In this document: piece by piece, positions 1 through 6,360 of the stretch
Layout: each line of letters begins with the position of its first letter
How positions within the stretch are numbered: position 1 is the first letter of the stretch
DNA from: CAZXDS01 sp964639525
Lineage (GTDB): Bacteria > Bacteroidota > Ignavibacteria > Ignavibacteriales > Melioribacteraceae
DNA: 9,314 nt
Assembly: GCA_964639525.1 (NCBI GenBank)
Contig: CAZXDS010000135.1
Coordinates: 1 to 9,314 of the forward strand
Direction: 5' to 3'
Notes under the pieces: generated by a model
Database searches by the model: none
Seen by the model: the letters and a program-made list of their open reading frames with translations, nothing else
Told to the model about the DNA's origin: nothing
Program-made: the position numbers and the translations under genes

Positions 1-2609
1 CGTGTATCAATGCTGCTGCAAAGATCATATATTCCGGTAAAATTTTTGTCGTTTTCTTTTCGAGCCCGTTCCAATTCTGCAACGGCATTCACGCCAACAT
101 TTTTAATTGCAGACATTCCGAAAATTATTTTCCCGTCCTTTACATTAAAAAAAGTGGATGGTTTGTTTATGTCAGGAGGTAATACTTCAACATGCTGCTT
201 ACGACAATCATCTAAAAGTATCGTTACTTTATCAGGATTTCCAAATTCGTTTGTTAAGTTGGCTGCAAGAAATTCAGGTAAATAATTTGCTTTAAGATAT
301 GCCGTTTGATACGCCACAAAACTATAAGCTACAGCGTGACTTTTATTAAATCCGTAATTTGCAAACTCAACGACTTCATCAATAATTTTTTGTGCAGTGT
401 TTTTATCAATTCCAGTTTTTACTGCTTTTTCAATAAAAATAACTTTTTGCTCACCCATCGCGGCAAGATCTTTTTTTCCCATTGCCCGACGCATTAAATC
501 AGCTTCAGCCAGACTCATTCCACCGACTTTATTTGCAATCTGCATAACTTGTTCCTGATAAACAATAATGCCGTAAGTATCGCTTAGTATTTCTTCTAAA
601 GAAGGATGAAGATAAACAATTTTCTTTTTGCCGTGTTTACGGTCAATAAATTCGTCAATGTTTTTCATCGGGCCGGGACGATAAAGAGCATTCATTGCCG
701 CAAGGTCTGAAATACTTTCAGGATGCAATTTTTTTAGATACTCTTTCATGGGGGAAGACTCAAACTGAAATACAGCAGTAGTCCTTCCTTGCGAAAACAA
801 TTTAAATGTTGCTTTGTCATCTAATGGAATATCATCAATATCAATATCCACTCCGCGTGTTTGTTTAATGAGTTTAAGAGCATCACGAATAATTGATAGT
901 GTTCGCAATCCGAGGAAATCCATTTTCAAAACACCCGAAGCATCAATCTGCTTCATATTATATTGTGTAACAATATCACCGGTTTTTGCAGCGAGGGCAA
1001 TTGGTACAAAATCAGAAACATCGCCCGGCGTAATAACAACGCCGGCAGCATGCTTTGAAGCATTGCGGTTCATTCCTTCCAAAACTTTAGAATATTTAAT
1101 CCATTCGTGCAACTGTGGATCATCCGATTTATTTACCCATTTTAATTCCGGTACTTCTTTGAAAGCCTTTTCAAGAGAATAGACTTTGCCAAACTCGGAA
1201 GGTATCCATTTCGTAATTTCATTCACTTTTGGAATCGGAATTTTAAGTACGCGTGCAACATCACGCAAAACCGCTTTCGATGAAAGCCTGTTAAACGTTA
1301 CAATTTGGCAAACAGAATTTTCACCATATTTGTGCTTTGTATATTCAATTACATCTCCGCGCTGGTCATCGGCAAAATCCACGTCAATATCAGGCATTGA
1401 TTTACGGGCAGGATTTAAGAAACGCTCAAACAATAAATTATACGGCAGCGGATTAACATTTGTAATGCCGAGAGCATACGCAACAATACTGCCGGCAGCA
1501 CTTCCTCTGCCGGGGCCAACAAGAATGCCTTGTTTTTTTGCAGCGTTTATATAATCTTGAACAATCAAAAAGTAACCCGGATAACCCATTTGTTTAATTA
1601 CCCCGATTTCATAATTAAATCTATCTTCAATATCTTTAGTAATTTTTGAAAAACGTTTATGTAAACCTTCAGTTGCAAGTAATTCAAAATAATCATCTAA
1701 ATTTTTCGCTTTTGAATCAGGCGGAATGGGAAATAGCGGTGTATGAAAGCCTGATTTTTTCAATTCAAAATTTACTTTATCGGTAATTTCAAGAGTATTC
1801 TCAATTGCACCATCATAATTTTTAAATAATTCCTTCATTTCTTCGGCAGACTTAAAATATATTTGGTCTGTCCGATATTTTAGTTTATGATAATCAGAAT
1901 CACCTTTTTTATCGCTAAGTAATAAAAGTATATTGTGAGGAATAGAATGTTCCTGCTCAATATAATGTATGTCGTTAGTTGCAACCATTTTAATTCCGAG
2001 CTCTTTGGAAAGAAGCGGCATTCCTTCCATTATAGCTTTATCTTCCGGTATTCCGTGATCCTGCAGTTCAAGATAAAAATCATCATGAAATATTTCTTTT
2101 AGCTGAATAGCTGCATGCTTCGCTTTTTCATAATCTCCATTAATTAAATGAACAGAAACAGGTCCGGCAAGACAGGCGGATGTTGCAATTAGTCCTTCTT
2201 TATATTGATTGAGCAATTCAAGATCAATTCTCGGTTTGTAATAAAAGCCCTCGGTATAAGCACGCGAAGTTAACTTAAGCAGATTGTGATAACCGATTTT
2301 ATTTTTTACAAGCAGCACAAGATGATTATAATGTTTGGAACGTTTGCGACCGGCTTCAGGTTTATCTTTACCACGGCCAAAGCGTGAACCATCCATAACG
2401 ATGTAGGCTTCAATACCGAGAATCGGTTTAATATTTTTCTTTATCGCTTTTTGACTAAATTCCGATGCGCCATACATTACACCGTGGTCGGTTAATGCAA
2501 GAGCATTCATATTTTGTTCTACGGCTTTATTAATCAAACTATCAACAGTGCAAGCAGCATCCTGCAGACTGTAATGGGAATGATTATGTAAATGTACAAA
2601 GTCACACAT
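1..2609 (-). CDS. dnaE: DNA polymerase III alpha subunit, N-terminal 869 residues (3' end outside window)
   Basis: Catalytic subunit of the replicative DNA polymerase (C-family). Starting from the ATG at 2607-2609 the frame stays open to the left edge; about 300 C-terminal residues (clamp-binding and OB-fold parts in the family) are outside. Visible in order: a PHP domain (about 1-280) opening with HLHNHSHYSLQD, then TDHG at 40-43, GIEAY at 65-69, ACLAG near 146 and NDIHY at 212-216; the polymerase core with GPGRGSAAGS near 360, PDIDVDF carrying the two catalytic aspartates D407 and D409, the third aspartate D564 in KMDFLGLR, YRPGPM near 645, and NKSHAVAYS in the fingers region; the window ends in the helix-hairpin-helix region. 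Spacing of the three aspartates matches E. coli DnaE (401, 403, 555). The start is fixed by the family N-terminus; no Shine-Dalgarno is visible. It lies 131 bases downstream of dut. Identification is secure. Confidence 0.97.
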   Translation of the reverse strand, partial: MCDFVHLHNHSHYSLQDAACTVDSLINKAVEQNMNALALTDHGVMYGASEFSQKAIKKNIKPILGIEAYIVMDGSRFGRGKDKPEAGRKRSKHYNHLVLLVKNKIGYHNLLKLTSRAYTEGFYYKPRIDLELLNQYKEGLIATSACLAGPVSVHLINGDYEKAKHAAIQLKEIFHDDFYLELQDHGIPEDKAIMEGMPLLSKELGIKMVATNDIHYIEQEHSIPHNILLLLSDKKGDSDYHKLKYRTDQIYFKSAEEMKELFKNYDGAIENTLEITDKVNFELKKSGFHTPLFPIPPDSKAKNLDDYFELLATEGLHKRFSKITKDIEDRFNYEIGVIKQMGYPGYFLIVQDYINAAKKQGILVGPGRGSAAGSIVAYALGITNVNPLPYNLLFERFLNPARKSMPDIDVDFADDQRGDVIEYTKHKYGENSVCQIVTFNRLSSKAVLRDVARVLKIPIPKVNEITKWIPSEFGKVYSLEKAFKEVPELKWVNKSDDPQLHEWIKYSKVLEGMNRNASKHAAGVVITPGDVSDFVPIALAAKTGDIVTQYNMKQIDASGVLKMDFLGLRTLSIIRDALKLIKQTRGVDIDIDDIPLDDKATFKLFSQGRTTAVFQFESSPMKEYLKKLHPESISDLAAMNALYRPGPMKNIDEFIDRKHGKKKIVYLHPSLEEILSDTYGIIVYQEQVMQIANKVGGMSLAEADLMRRAMGKKDLAAMGEQKVIFIEKAVKTGIDKNTAQKIIDEVVEFANYGFNKSHAVAYSFVAYQTAYLKANYLPEFLAANLTNEFGNPDKVTILLDDCRKQHVEVLPPDINKPSTFFNVKDGKIIFGMSAIKNVGVNAVAELERARKENDKNFTGIYDLCSSIDT

Positions 2610-2658
2610 ATTTTAATTTATTATTTTTTAATTATTATTAATTTAATTGATTAATTTT
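2610..2658 (-). other. Almost pure A/T leader upstream of dnaE
   Basis: The 49 bases directly before the dnaE start contain a single G/C base (at 2649). No purine-rich Shine-Dalgarno is present. In Bacteroidota-like bacteria many genes start translation from unstructured A-rich leaders, so this is plausibly the untranslated leader that makes the dnaE start accessible. The composition is observed; the role is inferred. Confidence 0.4.
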
Positions 2659-2710
2659 CATCAATATTCCGCCCAATGTTACAAAACACATGAATAGACC
2701 AAGTCAACAA

Positions 2711-2743
2711 AATTTTCAATTATCCATTGTCAATTATCAATTA
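2711..2743 (+). repeat. Degenerate heptad tandem repeat (AATTNTC type), copy 1
   Basis: On the plus strand this stretch splits into near-heptads AATTTTC, AATTATCC, ATTGTC, AATTATC, AATTATT. It begins between dut and dnaE and runs into the dut stop codon (2741-2743). A second block made of the same units, on the opposite strand, is at 4926-4960. No gene or hairpin terminator explains it. Units are short and AT-rich, so chance low-complexity is a real alternative, but the shared ATTATCCATT and CAATTATCAATT/TCAATTGTC words argue for a common repeat family. Confidence 0.5.
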
Positions 2744-3196
2744 TTCCTTCCCCGTATGTCCAAACCCGCCGGCACCGCGTTCTGTTTCAGAAAGATTTTC
2801 CGAGTCAATTAAATTCATTTTTAGCACTTTTGAAAGAACCATTTGAGCAATTCTTTCGCCGCGATTAATTACAAAGTCATTTTCTCCGAAGTTGAAAAGA
2901 ATAATCTTTATTTCGCCTCGATAATCCGAATCAATTGTTCCCGGAGAATTCAGCACACCAATACTATGCTTAGCTGCTAACCCGCTTCGCGGACGAATTT
3001 GAATTTCATAACCGAGTGGGATTTCTACTTTTAAATTTGTAGAAACCATTGCAACACTACCGGCTTTTATTATTTGATCAAAATCAACAGCCGCCCGCAA
3101 ATCTAAACCCGAACTTCCTTCCGTTGCATATACAGGAATTGGAATATCATAAAATTTACTATCTATTCTTTGAATTTTTATATCTACTTTTTTCAT
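2741..3196 (-). CDS. dut: Deoxyuridine 5'-triphosphate nucleotidohydrolase (dUTPase)
   Basis: Hydrolyses dUTP to dUMP and pyrophosphate, keeping uracil out of DNA and supplying dUMP for thymidylate synthesis; the family is a cytosolic homotrimer. All five trimeric-dUTPase motifs are present in 151 residues, the normal length: I, YATEGSSGLDLRA (23-35); II, PRSGLA (69-74); III, GTIDSDYRGEI (86-96), with the aspartates that face the deoxyribose; IV, RGERIAQMV (112-120); V, RGAGGFGHTG (140-149), the mobile C-terminal arm that closes over the substrate. Motif V has His where many homologues have Ser; I recall this as a common lineage variant. The start at 3194-3196 gives the usual N-terminus and is preceded only by a weak AGAG. 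It is followed by dnaE on the same strand, a functionally sensible neighbour, with a 131-base gap. Confidence 0.97.
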   Translation of the reverse strand: MKKVDIKIQRIDSKFYDIPIPVYATEGSSGLDLRAAVDFDQIIKAGSVAMVSTNLKVEIPLGYEIQIRPRSGLAAKHSIGVLNSPGTIDSDYRGEIKIILFNFGENDFVINRGERIAQMVLSKVLKMNLIDSENLSETERGAGGFGHTGKE

Positions 3197-3350
3197 ATCT
3201 CTGCTAATGTAATTTTTAAATATTTTATATCTAATTAACCGAAAATGACAAAATGTTATTAATTACAAATTTTAATTTTCAACTAAACTAATTAATTTTA
3301 TTTCAATTCTATTTTAACAAAATGTTTGAATAATCTTCTACAATTTTATG

Positions 3351-3390
3351 CTCTGCGCACTTTGCGGCAACTCTGCGGACTCTGCGGTTA
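3351..3390 (+). repeat. Short GC-richer tandem repeat (CTCTGCG units)
   Basis: Four degenerate units built on YTCTGCG or TTTGCGG follow each other, with TGCG at 3354, 3363, 3374 and 3383 (spacing 9, 11, 9), ending in GCGGTTAAAAA. It lies in the 262-base gap between the flippase and dut, and its GC content contrasts sharply with the AT-rich sequence on both sides. I see no inverted-repeat terminator and no open frame here. I recall similar CTTTGCG/CTCTGCG strings as dispersed intergenic repeats in Bacteroidota-like and other environmental genomes, but that is memory, not a search. The remainder of 3197-3458 shows only AT-rich sequence. Confidence 0.55.
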
Positions 3391-3458
3391 AAAAGGACTG
3401 CAAAAGTTAAGAACACTAATTATTCAATACACAAACCCTATCGAAACAATGTTAAGAA

Positions 3459-4919
3459 CTATTTTCTTAGTAACATTTTATACGTCGTAATAATTTCTTT
3501 TTTCTCAATAACTCTAAATATAACAAGCGACAATAAAAATCCCAATAGGATAATTATTTTATATATCAAATTCAAATTTCCACTGAATAGCAAATAATAG
3601 TACACGCCGCCGGCTGCAAATATCATCCCGAGAATTGTGAACACTTTTCTGTATTCGTAATGAATGTAATAATGCTTCTGTGTATAATAATAAAGAATTA
3701 AACACATTGCCAGATAACTAATAAGCGTTGCAAAAGCAGCTCCCATTATTCCATAGATTGGTATAAGCCAAAGATTTACCGCTACATTCGCCAAAGCACC
3801 GATTCCTGTGGCTATCGGGAAAGCGTACATTTTCTCTTTAATGTAAATTCCTGCGGTAAAATTTAAGTACATTCCGTTGAATAAATAACTAAGTAAAATA
3901 ATGGGAACAATCGGCAAACCGCTTAAAAATTGATGAGCTATTAATGTGCGTCCATGATAAATATTAAACGAAGCAATATCATCAACAAATAATGAAATAA
4001 TAATAAGAATGACAGAACCGACAATCATAAACAAAGTTAAAACTTTTGCAAAAATTTCCTTTGCATTTTTTTCTTTTGCGTTTGTTAAAAAAAACGGTTG
4101 CCACGCATACTGAAACATACCGACAAACAGCATCATTGAAATTCCGAGTTTGTAGTTTGTAGTATAAATACCCACAGTTGCTTCATCAGTTAAGTATGTT
4201 AAAATCGGTCTGTCAATTACCTGAACTATTGTTGCAGCAAGTGCAGCAGGAAGATAAGGCAAACCGAATTTGAGCATTTTTTTCAAAATTTCTGTATTAA
4301 TATTAAAATGAAGATACTTAAATATTTCCGGTGTTAAAATTAAAAATGTTACAATAGAGGCTGTAGCATTACTAATGAATATTGCATCAATATCGGCATC
4401 AAATCCCCAAATTAAAACAATATTCATTACAAGGTTAATTGAAATATTAATGATTTTTATTACTGCAAATTTCATTGATTTACGCTGAAGTCTTAAATGT
4501 GCAAATGGAATAATTGCAGCGGTATCAAAAAATATAATGATAACCATATAATTTAAAAGATGGGTATAATGCGCAGGAACTTTCATTGCCGCTGCAATTT
4601 GAGTGTGAAACCAAAATAATAATCCGGAAAACAAAATTCCGGTAAATACTACTAAAAAATATGGTGTTGAAAAAATATCTTTTAAATTTTTATTTTCAGA
4701 AATTGAAGCATACTTTAAAAAAGCAGCATCCATTCCATAAATGTATAAAATATTAAGGAAAGCTATATAGGCATAGATGTTACCATATATTCCCATTTGG
4801 TCACGTGTAAAAAATTGAGTGAGAAATGGAATAAGTATAAACCCAAGCAAACGTGCAAACACTGTGCTTATACCATAAACGGCTGTATCTTTTGATAGTT
4901 CTTTTAGTTTACTTAACAT
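3459..4919 (-). CDS. Polysaccharide / lipid-linked oligosaccharide flippase, Wzx-like (MOP superfamily)
   Basis: A 486-residue, strongly hydrophobic protein with about fourteen predicted membrane helices (roughly 14-36, 45-66, 88-108, 121-140, 150-171, 178-198, 216-236, 254-276, 291-311, 332-353, 364-386, 390-411, 424-445, 451-469), the number and length expected of Wzx/RfbX-type transporters in the MOP (MATE-like) superfamily. The N-terminal pattern KDTAVYGISTVFARLLGF, then FLTQFFTRDQMGIYG, is typical of these exporters. Family members move undecaprenyl-pyrophosphate-linked glycans or related lipid-linked cargo across the inner membrane; the cargo here cannot be told. It starts 81 bases after the thioesterase gene with no Shine-Dalgarno; a repeat block sits immediately upstream of its ATG. 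Two nearby glycosyltransferases fit an envelope-glycan role. A lipid II flippase (MurJ) is a less likely alternative, since MurJ signature segments are not evident. Confidence 0.9.
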   Translation of the reverse strand: MLSKLKELSKDTAVYGISTVFARLLGFILIPFLTQFFTRDQMGIYGNIYAYIAFLNILYIYGMDAAFLKYASISENKNLKDIFSTPYFLVVFTGILFSGLLFWFHTQIAAAMKVPAHYTHLLNYMVIIIFFDTAAIIPFAHLRLQRKSMKFAVIKIINISINLVMNIVLIWGFDADIDAIFISNATASIVTFLILTPEIFKYLHFNINTEILKKMLKFGLPYLPAALAATIVQVIDRPILTYLTDEATVGIYTTNYKLGISMMLFVGMFQYAWQPFFLTNAKEKNAKEIFAKVLTLFMIVGSVILIIISLFVDDIASFNIYHGRTLIAHQFLSGLPIVPIILLSYLFNGMYLNFTAGIYIKEKMYAFPIATGIGALANVAVNLWLIPIYGIMGAAFATLISYLAMCLILYYYTQKHYYIHYEYRKVFTILGMIFAAGGVYYYLLFSGNLNLIYKIIILLGFLLSLVIFRVIEKKEIITTYKMLLRK

Positions 4920-4925
4920 TTATTT

Positions 4926-4960
4926 AATGGATAATAGAAAATTGACAATTGATAATTTTT
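4926..4960 (-). repeat. Degenerate heptad tandem repeat (AATTNTC type), copy 2, opposite orientation
   Basis: On the minus strand this reads as units AATTATC, AATTGTC, AATTTTC, ATTATCC, ending seven bases before the flippase ATG at 4917-4919. The same units occur at 2711-2743 on the plus strand. Being directly upstream of a start codon it would be in the 5' leader if the flippase is cotranscribed with the thioesterase gene. The rest of the 4920-5000 gap shows nothing recognisable. Confidence 0.5.
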
Positions 4961-5000
4961 AATCAGATTGTTGTATGATTAGAAATTATTTGAACACAAA

Positions 5001-5408
5001 TTAAAAATATTTCTTTAATGCTTCTATATATATTTTGGGCGGACGTGTAGGTTTTTTCGTTTCTTCGCGAATAAACAAATGATCTGTAAATCCGGTCGCT
5101 ATTATTTCCCCGCTGCTTTTTCTTCTTACAACATAATCTATATGAACTTTTGCCGAGAACAATTCTGACACTGCAGCTTCAATTTCCAAAATATCGTCAT
5201 AAACCGCAGGCTTTTTATATTGTATTCCGGTTTCTATTAATGGTAATTGGTAACCTGCTTTTTCAATTTCGCTGTATGCAAGACCTGCATTACGTAGTAA
5301 CTCCGTTCTGCCAACCTCAAAATATTCAAGATACTTGCCATTATAAACAAACTGCATTTTATCAGTGTCCGCATAACGAACACGAATATCGGCTTTGTTA
5401 CTCAGCAT
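5001..5408 (-). CDS. YbgC / 4-hydroxybenzoyl-CoA thioesterase family acyl-CoA thioesterase
   Basis: A single hotdog-fold protein of 135 residues, expected to hydrolyse an acyl-CoA in the cytosol. The signature is RYADTDKMQFVYNGKY (11-26) followed by LEYFEVGRTELLR, which aligns with the YbgC pattern YxDTDxxGVVYHxxY. Tyr12 and Asp16 fall at the positions of the E. coli YbgC active-site Tyr and Asp, but the His expected seven residues after the Asp is Asn23, and the Gly before the VVY is Gln19. The ATG at 5406-5408 is preferred: it puts the hotdog motif at the usual distance from the N-terminus, whereas an 18-base extension would need a TTG at 5424-5426. With this start the gene overlaps the accA end by 11 bases (5398-5408), so translational coupling is likely. 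YbgC proteins elsewhere sit beside tol-pal; here the partner is accA, pointing to acyl-chain metabolism. Confidence 0.88.
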   Translation of the reverse strand: MLSNKADIRVRYADTDKMQFVYNGKYLEYFEVGRTELLRNAGLAYSEIEKAGYQLPLIETGIQYKKPAVYDDILEIEAAVSELFSAKVHIDYVVRRKSSGEIIATGFTDHLFIREETKKPTRPPKIYIEALKKYF

Positions 5409-6348
5409 AAACACCCATCTTTGCAAATTTGTCCAATCTGTGTTGAACTAATTTTTCCGGTTTCATCTTTTGAAGCTCTTCAATTTCCCGGAGCAATTCG
5501 TTTTTTAAAGTCTCTGCCATTTTTTTATGGTCCTTGTGTGCGCCGCCCAAAGGTTCCGGAACAATTCTATCAATAACACCTTGCTCCAATAAATCAGGAG
5601 CGGTGAGCTTCAATGCTTCTGCTGCTTGCTCTTTATAATCCCAAGTTCGCCATAAAATACTTGAACATGATTCCGGACTAATAACTGAATACCACGTATT
5701 CTGCAGCATTAAAACAGTGTTGCCAACACCAAGTCCCAATGCTCCCCCACTCGCACCTTCACCAATAATTACAACAATAACAGGCACTTTAAGTTTTGAC
5801 ATTTCAAGCAAGTTGTGCGCAATTGCTTCCGCTTGTCCGTTCTCCTCAGCCTCTAATCCCGGAAACGCTCCCGGTGTATCTAACAATGTAATAATCGGTT
5901 TATTAAATTTCTCGGCAAGTTTCATCAGCCGCAACGCTTTCCGGTATCCTTCAGGATTAGGCATTCCAAAATTTCTGTAAACATTCGATTTTGTATCTCT
6001 GCCTTTCTGATGCCCGATAATCATTACTTTTTTATCGCCCAATTTTGCAAATCCGCCAACTATTGCATGATCGTCTCTGTAAAGCCTGTCGCCGTGAAGT
6101 TCAATGAAATCTTCAGTCATCATATAAATATAATCTAAGGTGTAAGGACGATTAGGATGCCGAGCCAGTTGAACACGCTGCCAACGGGTTAGATTGTTAT
6201 AAACAGTTTCCTTTAAGTTATTAATTTTCTCTTCTAATTTTTCAATTTCATCATTAATATCAAGGTTATCCTCAAACTGCCTCATTTCTGCAATTTTCTT
6301 TTCCAACTCAAAAATGGGTTTCTCAAACTCCAATATATTGTTAATCAT
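5398..6348 (-). CDS. accA: Acetyl-CoA carboxylase carboxyltransferase subunit alpha
   Basis: With AccD it forms the carboxyltransferase that moves CO2 from carboxybiotin to acetyl-CoA, giving malonyl-CoA, the first committed step of fatty-acid synthesis. At 316 residues it has normal AccA length. Seen in order: an N-terminal coiled-coil-like charged helix region (about 8-50), WQRVQLARHPNRPYTLDY (56-73), GHQKGRDT (112-119), DTPGAFPG (157-164), the crotonase-fold oxyanion segment GEGASGGALGLG (197-208), and SPESCSSILWR (224-234). No AccD zinc ribbon is present, so it is a separate alpha subunit; accB, accC and accD are not in this window. It begins 10 bases after the stop of the fusion glycosyltransferase with a good ribosome-binding site and overlaps the following thioesterase gene, so these three are very probably one transcript. 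Nothing in the sequence looks degraded. Confidence 0.98.
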   Translation of the reverse strand: MINNILEFEKPIFELEKKIAEMRQFEDNLDINDEIEKLEEKINNLKETVYNNLTRWQRVQLARHPNRPYTLDYIYMMTEDFIELHGDRLYRDDHAIVGGFAKLGDKKVMIIGHQKGRDTKSNVYRNFGMPNPEGYRKALRLMKLAEKFNKPIITLLDTPGAFPGLEAEENGQAEAIAHNLLEMSKLKVPVIVVIIGEGASGGALGLGVGNTVLMLQNTWYSVISPESCSSILWRTWDYKEQAAEALKLTAPDLLEQGVIDRIVPEPLGGAHKDHKKMAETLKNELLREIEELQKMKPEKLVQHRLDKFAKMGVYAE

Positions 6349-6354
6349 TCTTCC

Positions 6355-6360
6355 TCACCT
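6355..6360 (-). promoter_or_regulatory. Shine-Dalgarno sequence of accA
   Basis: On the minus strand AGGTGA, fully complementary to the usual 16S rRNA 3' tail, sits six bases (GGAAGA) before the accA ATG. It overlaps the TAG stop of the preceding glycosyltransferase gene (6359-6361). It is the only convincing Shine-Dalgarno in the window, so accA appears set up for re-initiation by ribosomes finishing the upstream gene. Confidence 0.7.

Noticed and set aside
814..1554. Open frames on the plus strand opposite dnaE
   Set aside because: They are antisense to a clearly conserved polymerase core (PDIDVDF, DFLGLR) and their translations show no family-like motifs.
2659..2710. Possible promoter for dnaE (TTGACT on the minus strand with loose -10 candidates)
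   Set aside because: No acceptable -10 box lies at normal spacing, and no good TAnnTTTG-type Bacteroidota box is present; calling one in this AT-rich sequence would be guesswork.
3197..3458. Terminator or small RNA in the gap between the flippase gene and dut
   Set aside because: I found no stem-loop followed by a T-run on the minus strand and no conserved RNA fold; only AT-rich sequence and the CTCTGCG repeat.
5409..5426. Six-residue N-terminal extension of the thioesterase from a TTG
   Set aside because: The ATG at 5406-5408 fits the family N-terminus; the extension would need a rarer start codon and a deeper overlap with accA.
5150..5980. Open frames on the plus strand opposite the thioesterase gene and accA
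   Set aside because: Antisense shadows of strongly conserved coding sequence; no recognisable domain or ribosome-binding site.
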